This document shows, piece after piece, positions 16,418 to 25,368 of a stretch of DNA of 64,000 nt; positions within the stretch are counted from its first letter, which is position 1, and each line of letters opens with the position of its first letter. This stretch comes from Fen-183 sp036504335 (GTDB taxonomy: Bacteria; Acidobacteriota; Thermoanaerobaculia; UBA5066), in the NCBI GenBank assembly GCA_036504335.1, contig DASXVJ010000034.1:1-64000 (forward strand), given 5' to 3'. The translations under genes were made by a program, and so were the position numbers. The notes beneath the pieces are model-generated. The model saw nothing but the letters and a program-made list of their open reading frames with translations. It was not told where the DNA came from and did not search any database.

Positions 16418-18490
16418 ATGTCCATGGTTTCCCGCACGGCCCTCACGTTGCTGGCTGGCCTGATCGCGGTTCCGTTCACCCCGGTGAACCGCACGGCCAC
16501 CAACAACGCACCCGAACAGCAGGCTGCTCCCGCGGCCTACGCGGCGACCGCCAAGGAGGCGTACCTCGCCCCCGAAGCTCTGACGTACATCCGGCCCGGC
16601 CTGAACATCAAGATCCAGGCCGTCACGAACTTCGGGCCCGGCCAGAAGCCGGTGGTCGAGTTCTACATCACCGACGACCTCAAGGGGCCCCTGGATCGCG
16701 CCGGCCTCGCGACGCCCGGCGCTGTCTCCGTCCGCTGGGTGCCGGCCGTGTGGGACGCAACGAAGAAGCGTTACACCGACTATCTCTCTGGCGCGAACGG
16801 CCTTCCGACCCGTGACAACGGGACGACCGGAACGTGGCAGGAACTCGAGGTCGGCCACTACAAGTACACGTTCGGAAACGCCTTCGCGCTCCCGGCGACG
16901 ATGGACCCGACGAAGCCGCACACGCTCTTCATGGGCGGCGTGCGGAACACGACCGACATCGTCGGGAAGAACTACTACGCGGTCCCGCAGTACCTCGACT
17001 TCGTCCCGTCCACGAACGTGGCCGCGACGACGTTCAACGCGATGACGGTCGCGCGCTGCAACCAGTGCCACGATCCGCTCGCGCTCCACGGCGGCAACTA
17101 CCGCGACATCAAGACGTGCGTCATGTGCCACAACCCGAACAACATGACGGGCGCGAACGTCGGCTTCGACGGACAGATTTTCTTCCACGCGATTCACCAG
17201 GGCTCCGACGCCACGATCGGCCCGATCACGTACCCGCAGGACCTGCGGTTCTGCACGACGTGCCATGACCCGAAGGCCGCGGGCGGCGACAGCTGGTACA
17301 CGAACGCGTCCATCGCCTCGTGCGGTTCTTCCTGCCACAAGGACCTGAACTTCACGACGGGCGCCAATCACGCGGCCGGCCCCGCGTCCGACGGCTCGTG
17401 CACGACGTGCCACAAGCCGCAGGACGACCAGGAGTACGGCCCCGGCATCAAGACCGCCCACGTCGTTCCGCTCAAGTCGGCCCAGCTCAAGGGCCTCAAG
17501 GCTTCCATCGTCTCGGTCACGAACGCCGCGCCCGGCCAGAAGCCGGTCGTCTCGTTCAAGCTCCAGAACGGCGACGGGTCGTTCGTCGACCCGGGCAACT
17601 ACAAGGTCTCGTCCTACGGCACGCTGAACATCATCATGGGTGGGCCCACGACCGACTACACGAACGTCGGCGAGGCCGCGGCCGGCCAGCCGTTCCGCGA
17701 GGCGGCCCAGAACGCGACGTACAACGCCACGACGGGCATCGGGACCTACACGTTCACGAACGCCATCCCCGCGGCTGCGAAGGGCACGTACACGTTCTCG
17801 ATCGAGACGCGTCGCGCCAACGTGCTGAACCCGGCTCCGGCGAAGGGCCCGACGACGATCAACGAGGGCGCCCCGAACGTGCCGTTCAACGTCGCGGTCA
17901 CGGGCACGACGGTCGTCCCGCGGCGGACGTCCGTCTCGCTCACGAAGTGCAACGCCTGCCACGCGGACCTCTACGCCCTCTTCTCGCACGGCAACCAGCG
18001 CATCGCGATCGAGCACTGCGTCATCTGCCACAACCCGAACGGCAGCGACATCGGCCGCCGCCCGGCGGACGGCTCGAAGAACCCCGGCGAGTCCGTCAGC
18101 TTCGCCCGCATGATCCACCGCATCCACACGGGCGAGGAACTCCAGCAGGACTACACGATCTACGGGTTCGGCGGAAACCCGGCGAACTTCAACGAGGTCA
18201 CGTACCCCGGCGACCGCCGGAACTGCCTCGCCTGCCACGTGGACGCCGCGGCGTACGCGCTCCCGCTGCCGATCACGAACGTCCCGGTCGTCACGGACCG
18301 TGACTTCTTCTCGCCGCGCGGCTCGGCCACGAACGCCTGCACGGGCTGCCACGACAGCCGCGACGTCGCGGCGCACGCGTACATCAACACGGCGTACTTC
18401 CCGAACAGCCCCGCGGTCCCGGCCGAGGCGTGCGGCACGTGCCACGCGACCGGAGCCACCTACGGCGTCGACAAGGTCCACGCGCGGTAA
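16418..18490 (+). CDS. OmcA/MtrC-family decahaem outer-surface cytochrome
   Basis: 690 aa with an N-terminal signal peptide; no lipobox is seen. Ten c-haem sites fall in two groups of five: CxxCH at 214, 234, 279 and 328 plus a CxxxCH (CGSSCH) at 302, then CxxCH at 511, 534, 603, 641 and 672. Each group follows a beta domain carrying a related motif (QAVTNFGPGQKPVVEF near 68-82, SVTNAAPGQKPVVSF near 366-380). This beta/pentahaem/beta/pentahaem order is the known MtrC/OmcA architecture, where the protein passes electrons to minerals or electrodes. First gene of a conduit cluster with a decahaem periplasmic partner and a barrel. Confidence 0.92.
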   Translation: MSMVSRTALTLLAGLIAVPFTPVNRTATNNAPEQQAAPAAYAATAKEAYLAPEALTYIRPGLNIKIQAVTNFGPGQKPVVEFYITDDLKGPLDRAGLATPGAVSVRWVPAVWDATKKRYTDYLSGANGLPTRDNGTTGTWQELEVGHYKYTFGNAFALPATMDPTKPHTLFMGGVRNTTDIVGKNYYAVPQYLDFVPSTNVAATTFNAMTVARCNQCHDPLALHGGNYRDIKTCVMCHNPNNMTGANVGFDGQIFFHAIHQGSDATIGPITYPQDLRFCTTCHDPKAAGGDSWYTNASIASCGSSCHKDLNFTTGANHAAGPASDGSCTTCHKPQDDQEYGPGIKTAHVVPLKSAQLKGLKASIVSVTNAAPGQKPVVSFKLQNGDGSFVDPGNYKVSSYGTLNIIMGGPTTDYTNVGEAAAGQPFREAAQNATYNATTGIGTYTFTNAIPAAAKGTYTFSIETRRANVLNPAPAKGPTTINEGAPNVPFNVAVTGTTVVPRRTSVSLTKCNACHADLYALFSHGNQRIAIEHCVICHNPNGSDIGRRPADGSKNPGESVSFARMIHRIHTGEELQQDYTIYGFGGNPANFNEVTYPGDRRNCLACHVDAAAYALPLPITNVPVVTDRDFFSPRGSATNACTGCHDSRDVAAHAYINTAYFPNSPAVPAEACGTCHATGATYGVDKVHAR

Positions 18491-18503
18491 ATAAGGAAGG
18501 CCT

Positions 18504-19409
18504 GTGAAACACCTCTCGCTCGGAGTCGCCGCCGCCGCCCTCGCCGTTTTCACGGCGGGGCCGGCGGTGGCCCAGGCGCCGGCCAAGCCGGCGGCGAAGG
18601 TGGAGGCCGGGCCCTCGTGCGCCGACTGCCACGACGAGGCCAAAATCTTCGCCAGTAACCCCCATTCCCGTGGCTACGCCGCCGCGCACAAGGGCGCGGC
18701 GGGCAACGCGGTCTGCGAAACGTGTCACGGCGACGGCAAGAAGCACATGGATGCGGGCGGCGACAAGTCGCTCATCAAGACGCTCCATGGCGGCCGCTCG
18801 ACCGACACGTGCCAGACCTGCCACAAGCAGTCCGCGGAGCGCGCGTCCTTCTGGAACAGCGTGCACGCGTCGTCCGAGGCGGTGAATTGCCTCTCCTGCC
18901 ACTCCGTCCACAAGTCGGGCCAGGGCCAGAAGGCCCTTCTCAAGTCCGACCCCAACCAGCTCTGCGCGACCTGCCACCAGGACGTCAAGGCCTCGTTCAC
19001 CGCCATGCCATACGCGCACCGTCTCAAGGACGGCGTCATGTCGTGCGTGAACTGCCACGATCCTCACGGCCGCCCGGCGAACCACGCCGTGCGACAGACC
19101 CGCGCGGGCGAACCGGGCTGCGTCTCCTGCCACGCGGAGAAGAAGGGCCCGTTCGTCTATCCCCACGTCACCGGCATCGCCGGCAGCTGCCAGTCGTGCC
19201 ACCGTCCGCACGGGTCTCCGTACCCGCACCAGCTGACGAGGGCCACGATCTACACCCAGTGTCTCGAGTGCCACTCCACGCTCTCGACGGGCACGCTGGG
19301 CTCGCAGCCGCCTTCCTTCCACAACATCTCGCTGCCGCGCTACCAGAACTGCACGACGTGCCACACGGCCGTCCACGGTTCGCAGCGCGACCCGCAGCTC
19401 CTGAAGTAA
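18504..19409 (+). CDS. DmsE/MtrA-family decahaem c-type cytochrome
   Basis: 301 aa from GTG, with a signal peptide ending near AVAQA. Ten CxxCH motifs are regularly spaced from CADCH at 39-43 to CTTCH near the C-terminus. Length and motif count match MtrA/DmsE, which sits inside the outer-membrane barrel and carries electrons from periplasm to surface. It lies 13 nt after the decahaem surface cytochrome and 10 nt before the barrel gene, so the three should be co-expressed as one complex. Confidence 0.93.
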   Translation: MKHLSLGVAAAALAVFTAGPAVAQAPAKPAAKVEAGPSCADCHDEAKIFASNPHSRGYAAAHKGAAGNAVCETCHGDGKKHMDAGGDKSLIKTLHGGRSTDTCQTCHKQSAERASFWNSVHASSEAVNCLSCHSVHKSGQGQKALLKSDPNQLCATCHQDVKASFTAMPYAHRLKDGVMSCVNCHDPHGRPANHAVRQTRAGEPGCVSCHAEKKGPFVYPHVTGIAGSCQSCHRPHGSPYPHQLTRATIYTQCLECHSTLSTGTLGSQPPSFHNISLPRYQNCTTCHTAVHGSQRDPQLLK

Positions 19410-19419
19410 GGACAGGCCG

Positions 19420-21360
19420 ATGCGAATTCTCCGCTCCGCCTTCCTCACGGCCGCACTCACGTTGGTGCTCGCGTCCGGCGTTGCCCGCGCCCAGGCGATC
19501 CCCTTCGACATCGAGGCCGGCTATCGCTTCCTCTCGGTGACCGGAAACGAGGAGATGTACCGCTCGCAGATCAACGACCGCGAGGGCTTCCTCATCCGTT
19601 CGCTCCACATCGGGACCGACGAGAAGTACGCGGGCTTCCCGCTCACGGACAAGTTCCGGCTCGACGCCGCCGACCTCGGCGCCGGCGGCGCCGGCTTCCT
19701 GCGCCTCGACGCCGGCCTCAGTGGCGTCTACCGGCTCAGGTTCTCGTACCGCAACTCGCAGTACTTCAGCGCCATCCAGGGTTTCGCAAACCCGCTGGGC
19801 GCGACGGTCGGCCAGCAGACCTGGGACCGCACGCGCCAGCAGTTCAACGTCGACCTCGAGGTCCTTCCGGGCAAGGTGATCACGCCGCTCGTCGGCTACA
19901 CCTCGAACACGCTCTCGGGCCCCGGATACTCGACGTACCACTTCGGCCAGGACGAGTTCCAGCTCTCCCAGAACCTGCGCAGCAACGACCAGGAGTTCCG
20001 GGTCGGCGCCGCGTTCTCCGCGGGCATCGTGTCCGGCGAGGTCATCCAGGGCTGGCGCAAGTACCACGAGACCGAAGACCTCACCCTCGCGCCGTTCGGC
20101 GGGCCGGGCAACAACACGACGCCGGTCCTCGGCAAGACCGTCACGGCCAATTCGCTCACGCGCTCGAGCACGACGGACGTCAACGTGCCCGTCACCTCGG
20201 CGTTCGTCCGCGGCTTCGCTCTGCCGAACCTCCAGATTTCGGGCTTCTACGTCCGGTCGAACGCGACCGGCGACGACGGCACCCGGGAAGGGGCCTCCGG
20301 CAGCTTCGCCTCGTTCGCGATCTCGCGGTTCTTCACGGGCTACTCGGCGAACAACACGACGTCGCCGAACAGCCTCACCTGGCGGGCCGGAGGCCGGGCC
20401 GAGTGGCACGTCCTCTCCGGCCTCGACCTCTCGGCGGGGTACACGGAGCGCGACCAGACCTGGGACAACCAGGCGCTGATCAACGAGCTGTACACCGGCA
20501 CGTCGACGTTCACGGGCTTCTCGCAGGCCGACGTCACGTCCCTCCTCTCCACGCAGACCAACATCGAGCGCAAGGAAAAGCTGCTCGACGTGCAGGCCTC
20601 CATGCGCTTCCTCGGGCCGGTCGGCATCCGCCTCGGCTTCTCCCGCATCGACCAGGACCTGACGGTCGTCGAGGATCCGGCGGAAATCGTCGTCCCCGGC
20701 AACCAGGGCGGCACCTTCTCCCGCAGCATCAACCGCTACGAGGGCGCCCTCACGTTCACGATGGCTGGCTTCAACATCATGGGCGAGGCCTCGTACGACG
20801 ACGCGAACGCGGCGATCACCCGCGTGGACTACCTCAAGCGGAACCGCGAGCGCGTCCGCCTCACCTGGAAGACGTTCGACTGGATCCAGCTGGGCGGCGC
20901 CGCGATGTGGCTCGACCAGAAGAACGAGGACTCGGGCCCGCTCAACGCCTACACGGCGAGCTCGACCAACTACTCGGTGGACCTCACCCTCAAGCCCGTC
21001 AAGGACGTCTGGCTGCGCGGCGCATACGGCCAGCTCAAGGCCGACAGCTCGATCCCGGTCCGGGCGCCCCAGAACTTCACGGTCTTCAACTCGGTGAACA
21101 CCGAAGACGGCGAGCTGATGGATTTCGGCGCCGGCTTCAAGTTCAAGGGGTTCGCGGTCGACGGCTTCTGGAGCCGCTTCGACAACACGGGCTCCTACCT
21201 GTTCCGCATGTACCGCGGCGGCGCCCGCGCGGACTGGACCGCTTCCGCGCACGCCGGTCTCGTGGTCGAGTGGACCGTCGACCGGTACCTCGACCTCATG
21301 CAGTCGTCGCAAAGCTTCCGCGGCGACCGTCTCGGTGTGTATCTGAGGTGGCGGCCCTGA
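19420..21360 (+). CDS. MtrB/PioB-family outer-membrane beta-barrel
   Basis: 646 aa with a signal peptide (to about residue 25) followed by many alternating amphipathic strands such as SGVYRLRFSYRNSQYF, ISGFYVRSNAT and RLGVYLRWRP. The last ends in an aromatic-rich strand typical of outer-membrane barrels. The mature part contains no cysteine, so the N-terminal CxxC of Shewanella MtrB is absent. In known porin-cytochrome complexes this barrel sheaths the MtrA-type cytochrome. Its position directly after the DmsE/MtrA-like gene supports that role. Confidence 0.88.
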   Translation: MRILRSAFLTAALTLVLASGVARAQAIPFDIEAGYRFLSVTGNEEMYRSQINDREGFLIRSLHIGTDEKYAGFPLTDKFRLDAADLGAGGAGFLRLDAGLSGVYRLRFSYRNSQYFSAIQGFANPLGATVGQQTWDRTRQQFNVDLEVLPGKVITPLVGYTSNTLSGPGYSTYHFGQDEFQLSQNLRSNDQEFRVGAAFSAGIVSGEVIQGWRKYHETEDLTLAPFGGPGNNTTPVLGKTVTANSLTRSSTTDVNVPVTSAFVRGFALPNLQISGFYVRSNATGDDGTREGASGSFASFAISRFFTGYSANNTTSPNSLTWRAGGRAEWHVLSGLDLSAGYTERDQTWDNQALINELYTGTSTFTGFSQADVTSLLSTQTNIERKEKLLDVQASMRFLGPVGIRLGFSRIDQDLTVVEDPAEIVVPGNQGGTFSRSINRYEGALTFTMAGFNIMGEASYDDANAAITRVDYLKRNRERVRLTWKTFDWIQLGGAAMWLDQKNEDSGPLNAYTASSTNYSVDLTLKPVKDVWLRGAYGQLKADSSIPVRAPQNFTVFNSVNTEDGELMDFGAGFKFKGFAVDGFWSRFDNTGSYLFRMYRGGARADWTASAHAGLVVEWTVDRYLDLMQSSQSFRGDRLGVYLRWRP

Positions 21361-21394
21361 GGGGCGCCAGAATTTCGATTGGAAGGATGTTGAG

Positions 21395-21724
21395 ATGAAG
21401 AAGATTTCCCTGGCCGTTTTCGCCCTCGTGGCGGCCATCACGCTCGTCGCGGGAGCGGCGTTTGCGACGATGGATCTCCAGAAAGAGTTCCTCGCGAAAT
21501 ACCCGGACTCCAAGATCAAGTGCGGCTCCTGCCACACGAAAGCGATGCCCAAGAAGGGCGAGGCCGACGTGAACAAGTTCGGCGCCGACATGAACAAGCT
21601 GAAGGGCAAGGACGGCAAGTACGACTTCGCCGCTCTCGACAAGATGGACAGCGACGGCGACGGCGTTTCCAACGGCGACGAGCTCAAGAAGGGGACGAAC
21701 CCCGGCGATCCCGCATCCAAGTAA
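21395..21724 (+). CDS. Small secreted monohaem cytochrome with calcium-binding-like repeat
   Basis: 109 aa. The signal peptide MKKISLAVFALVAAITLVAGAAFA is clear. A single CGSCH haem motif is at about residue 43. The C-terminal DSDGDGVSNGDELKKGTNPGDP resembles the thrombospondin type 3/EF-hand calcium loop. GGAAGGA lies upstream. It may be a periplasmic electron shuttle between the inner-membrane cytochromes and the decahaem conduit. This role is inferred from position. Confidence 0.8.
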   Translation: MKKISLAVFALVAAITLVAGAAFATMDLQKEFLAKYPDSKIKCGSCHTKAMPKKGEADVNKFGADMNKLKGKDGKYDFAALDKMDSDGDGVSNGDELKKGTNPGDPASK

Positions 21725-21725
21725 C

Positions 21726-22967
21726 ATGAAGCGGATGAGGCTCGGAGTCGTTCTCACCGCGTTTTTGCTCTCGGCGACCCCGCTCAGAGCCGCGGCCCCG
21801 ACCCCGAAGGCCCCGTCCAACGACGACTGTCTCGGTTGCCACGAGGACCCGTCCGCCAAGAGGGCGAACGGGTCCTCTCTTTTCGTCGACAAGAAGGTGT
21901 TCGCCGAGTCGGTGCATGGAGCCGCAGGCGCCTCCTGCGTCGACTGCCACGCCGACCTCGCGAAAGGGGACCTTCCCCACCCCGAGAAGCTCGCGAAGCC
22001 CGACTGCTCGCCCTGTCACGGCCAGCAGGTCGAGGACTACGGAAAGAGCTGGCACGCGGCCGCGCGTGCGAAGAGCCCGCTCTCGAAGGCCGCCTGGTGC
22101 GCCGACTGCCACGGGTCCCACGACATCAAGCCCTCGAAGGACCCGGCCTCCCGGACGAACCACTTCAACCTGCCGAATACGTGCATGCGCTGCCACGGCG
22201 ATCCGAAGGTCTTCCCCCGCGCGGGCGGGACCGACGGCAGCGAGCCGATGAGCTTTCACGACTCGATTCACGGCAAGGCGCTCGAAAAGTCGGGTCTGAA
22301 GATCGCGCCGAACTGCGCGACCTGTCACGGGTACCACGAGATCCGCAGCCCGAAGCGCGACCCGAAGAGCACCGTGGCGCGCGCCCACGTGCCGGCGACG
22401 TGCGGCACCTGCCACTCGAAGATCCTCGACGAGTACGCGACGTCCATCCACGGCGAGCAGCTCGCGAAGGGCAACCAGAGCGTCCCCGTCTGTTCCGACT
22501 GCCACTCGGCCCACGCGATCTCGGCGGCGCCCGACGTGCGGCGCCTGACCATCCTCATGCAGTGCGGGACCTGCCACGACTCGTCCCTCAAGAGCTACCG
22601 CGACACCTACCACGGGCAGGTCTCCGAGCTCGGCTTTGCGGCCGTCGCGACGTGCGCGGACTGCCACACGGCGCACGAGATCCACCCGGCGGGCGACGTC
22701 CGGTCGTCGGTCGGGCCCGCCAAGCGGCTCGCGACCTGCCAGAAGTGCCATCCGGGCGCCGGGCCGAAGTTCGCGAAGTACGACCCCCACGCGAACCCGC
22801 ACGACAGGGGCCGCAGCGGAATCCTCTGGTTCACGGCCCTGTTCATGAAATACCTCCTGATCGGCGTCTTCGCCTTCTTCGGGGTTCACACGGCGCTGTG
22901 GTTCCCGAGGTCCGTAAAGGCGCGGCGCGAGGCGGACCGCCGCGGCGGAAACGGAGACGCGCGATGA
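21726..22967 (+). CDS. Membrane-anchored 11-haem c-type cytochrome
   Basis: 413 aa with an N-terminal signal peptide (to about residue 24), eleven CxxCH motifs from CLGCH to CQKCH, and a C-terminal transmembrane helix (LFMKYLLIGVFAFFGVHTALWF) followed by a basic tail. The large domain would sit in the periplasm, tethered to the inner membrane. It overlaps the next gene, a cytochrome b-like protein, by 4 nt (ATGA). The two probably form a bc-type quinol-oxidising or quinone-reducing module. Confidence 0.88.
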   Translation: MKRMRLGVVLTAFLLSATPLRAAAPTPKAPSNDDCLGCHEDPSAKRANGSSLFVDKKVFAESVHGAAGASCVDCHADLAKGDLPHPEKLAKPDCSPCHGQQVEDYGKSWHAAARAKSPLSKAAWCADCHGSHDIKPSKDPASRTNHFNLPNTCMRCHGDPKVFPRAGGTDGSEPMSFHDSIHGKALEKSGLKIAPNCATCHGYHEIRSPKRDPKSTVARAHVPATCGTCHSKILDEYATSIHGEQLAKGNQSVPVCSDCHSAHAISAAPDVRRLTILMQCGTCHDSSLKSYRDTYHGQVSELGFAAVATCADCHTAHEIHPAGDVRSSVGPAKRLATCQKCHPGAGPKFAKYDPHANPHDRGRSGILWFTALFMKYLLIGVFAFFGVHTALWFPRSVKARREADRRGGNGDAR

Positions 22968-23806
22968 AGGACCACGGGACCGCCGCTCCGGCCGCGGACG
23001 CCTACGTCCGGCGGTTCGACGACCTCGACCGCCGGCTCCACATCTTCCTCATGACGAGCTTTCTCGGGCTCGCGTTCACCGGGCTGCCGCTGCTCTTCTC
23101 GGAACGCAAGTGGGCCGGGGCGCTCTCGAACGTCGTCGGCGGGTTCAAGGCCGCCGGCGGCCTTCACCGCTGCTTCGCGGTCGTCATGGTCATCGTCTTC
23201 CTCGTTCACCTCTCGCGGATGATGAAGAGGCTGTTCCTCGACAAAGACACGACGATTCTCTGGGGTCCGGGCTCCATGGTTCCGCAGCCGCGCGACCTCT
23301 CCGAGATGCTCGGGCACATCCGCTGGTTCGTGGGCCTGGGAGAGCGGCCGAACTTCGACCGGTTCACGTACTGGGAGAAGTTCGACTACTGGGCCGTCTT
23401 CTGGGGCATGGGGATCATCGGCGGTTCGGGCTTCATCCTCTGGTTCCCGAAGTTCTTTTCGCGCGTCCTGCCCGGAGACTGGTTCAACGTCGCCCTTCTC
23501 GTCCACGGGGAAGAGGCGCTGCTCGCGACCGTCTTCATCTTCACGATCCACTTCTTCAACGGGCACCTCAGGCCCGAGAAGTTCCCGATGGACACGGTGA
23601 TCTTCACGGGCGTCCTGCCGCTCGAGGAAGTGAAACACGAGCGTCCCGCCGAGTACGAGCGCCTGATCGCGGAAGGAAGGTTCGCGGAGATCGCGGCGCC
23701 GGCGCCGACTCCGCAGGAATTCCGCCGCGGCCGGACGATCGGCACGATCGCCGTCTGCGTGGGGCTCCTTCTCGTATCCTTGACGATCTACGCTCTGTTG
23801 AGCTGA
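22964..23806 (+). CDS. Cytochrome b-type membrane subunit (b561/FdhI-like)
   Basis: 280 aa with about five transmembrane helices (26-45, 66-86, 140-161, 174-198, 252-275). His residues at 26, 68, 82, 181, 196 and 201 lie at or near helix ends and are candidate axial ligands for two b haems. The pattern resembles the gamma subunit of formate dehydrogenases and other quinone-interacting di-haem b proteins. Start overlaps the stop of the 11-haem cytochrome. Likely role: electron exchange between the quinone pool and that cytochrome. Confidence 0.82.
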   Translation: MKDHGTAAPAADAYVRRFDDLDRRLHIFLMTSFLGLAFTGLPLLFSERKWAGALSNVVGGFKAAGGLHRCFAVVMVIVFLVHLSRMMKRLFLDKDTTILWGPGSMVPQPRDLSEMLGHIRWFVGLGERPNFDRFTYWEKFDYWAVFWGMGIIGGSGFILWFPKFFSRVLPGDWFNVALLVHGEEALLATVFIFTIHFFNGHLRPEKFPMDTVIFTGVLPLEEVKHERPAEYERLIAEGRFAEIAAPAPTPQEFRRGRTIGTIAVCVGLLLVSLTIYALLS

Positions 23807-23830
23807 TTCCCGGAACCTGAGGAGGAGTCC

Positions 23831-25285
23831 ATGACCCCTGAGCCCGTGGGCCTCGCGGCCCGGTGGATGCGGCCGATTCTGTATCTCGGCCGCAACCGCC
23901 TGTCCATCCTCGGCGCCGTCCTGACGACGGGCGCCGTTTTCTCCCTGGTCGGCTTCTGGATCATCGAGGCGAACGCCTCGAAGCCCCTGCATCCCTACGC
24001 GGGCATCGTCTTCATCCTCGTCCTGCCGGCCTTCTTCCTGCTGGGCCTCGTCCTGATCCCGATCGGGATCTTCTTCGAGCGCCGCCGCCTGAAGGAGGAG
24101 GGGGCGCTGCCGTCCGTCTACCCGAAGATCGACCTCACGGACCCCGGCCTGCGCCGGTTCGGGTCCCTGGTCTCCCTCCTCTCGATCCTGAACGTCATCA
24201 TCCTGACGTTCGCGGCGTACATGGGCGTCGAGTACATGGAGTCCGCGCGCTTCTGCGGCCTGACGTGCCACAAGGTCATGTCGCCCGAGTACGGCGCCTA
24301 CCTGGACTCGCCGCACTCGCGCGTCTCCTGCACGAGCTGTCACATCGGCCCGGGCGCGTCCTGGGCCGTCAAGGCGAAGATCGACGGCGTGCGGCAGGTG
24401 GTCGCGGTCGTGTTCGGGACGTACTCGCGCCCGATCCCGTCGCCCGTCCACACGCTGCGTCCCGCGCGCGCGACCTGCGAGCAGTGCCACTGGCCCCAGA
24501 AGTTCTCGGGCGACAAGCTCCGGATCGTCACGAAGTACGCCGACGACGAGAAGAACACCCAGTCCAGGACGGTCCTCCTTCTCAAGCTCGGCGGCCGGAG
24601 GGCTGCGGGCGCGATCGGGATCCACGGGCGTCACCTCGACGACAAGGAGCGCATTTCCTACACGACGGCGGACGGCCGCCGCGAGATCATCCCGACCGTG
24701 AATTACCTCGACGACGACGGAAAGACCGTCGTCTTCACGTCGACGGAGGTCAAGCCCACCGAGGCCCAGAAGGGCAAGTCCGAGACGCGCACGATGGACT
24801 GCATCGACTGCCACAACCGGCCGACGCACGCCTACCAGCTGCCGGACCGCGCCGTGAACGAGGCGATCGCGGCCGGTGCGATCAGCGCGGAGCTGCCGTT
24901 CGTGAAGAAGAAGGCCGTCGAGGTTCTCAAGGCCGAATACGCGTCACGCGAGGTCGCGTTCGACCGGATCTCCAAGGACCTCACGGAGTACTACAAGGCG
25001 AAGTACCCCGACGTGTACGCCTCGCGCCGCGCCTCCATCGAGACGGCGGTGCGCGAGATCCAGCGGATCTACGGCCGGAACGTCTTCCCGGAGATGCGGC
25101 TCACGTGGGGCACGCACCCGAACCACATCGGCCACGAGGATTTCCTCGGCTGCTTCCGCTGCCACGACGGCAGCCACAAGACCGCGGGCGGACGCGTGAT
25201 CTCGCAGGAATGCGATGCGTGCCACCAGATCCTCGCGCAGGACGAGACGAATCCGAAGGTCCTCGCGGACATGGGGATCAAGTAA
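23831..25285 (+). CDS. NapC/NirT-type hexahaem inner-membrane cytochrome
   Basis: 484 aa, ATG preceded by TGAGGAGG. Three transmembrane helices (about 26-46, 57-83, 112-132) precede a periplasmic domain with six c-haem sites. The first is CGLTCH (142-147, CxxxCH), followed by CTSCH (167), CEQCH, CIDCH, CFRCH and CDACH. HKVMSPEYGAYLDSPHSRVSC resembles the NapC/NirT quinol-site region. The build, three helices plus a NapC-like multihaem domain, recalls the Geobacter quinol oxidase ImcH, but orthology is not shown. Likely role: quinol oxidation feeding the extracellular electron pathway. Confidence 0.87.
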   Translation: MTPEPVGLAARWMRPILYLGRNRLSILGAVLTTGAVFSLVGFWIIEANASKPLHPYAGIVFILVLPAFFLLGLVLIPIGIFFERRRLKEEGALPSVYPKIDLTDPGLRRFGSLVSLLSILNVIILTFAAYMGVEYMESARFCGLTCHKVMSPEYGAYLDSPHSRVSCTSCHIGPGASWAVKAKIDGVRQVVAVVFGTYSRPIPSPVHTLRPARATCEQCHWPQKFSGDKLRIVTKYADDEKNTQSRTVLLLKLGGRRAAGAIGIHGRHLDDKERISYTTADGRREIIPTVNYLDDDGKTVVFTSTEVKPTEAQKGKSETRTMDCIDCHNRPTHAYQLPDRAVNEAIAAGAISAELPFVKKKAVEVLKAEYASREVAFDRISKDLTEYYKAKYPDVYASRRASIETAVREIQRIYGRNVFPEMRLTWGTHPNHIGHEDFLGCFRCHDGSHKTAGGRVISQECDACHQILAQDETNPKVLADMGIK

Positions 25286-25305
25286 AGACGGGCTGAACCG
25301 CAGGC

Positions 25306-25345
25306 CCGGGGGCGCCTGAATCCTCTGCATCATGGCGCCCCCCGG
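25306..25345 (+). terminator. GC-rich hairpin after the electron-transfer locus
   Basis: An 11-bp stem (25306-25316 with 25334-25345, one bulged C) with a 17-nt loop lies 20 nt past the NapC-type gene and before the next gene. There is no U-tract. Confidence 0.4.
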
Positions 25346-25368
25346 CCGCGTGCGCGAACTTCGAGGGA

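Noticed and set aside
21360..21410. AAGAAGATTTCC near the monohaem cytochrome start as a repeat arm
   Set aside because: Only a short match, explained by the Lys-Lys-Ile-Ser start of a signal peptide; no TTAGAAGG core.
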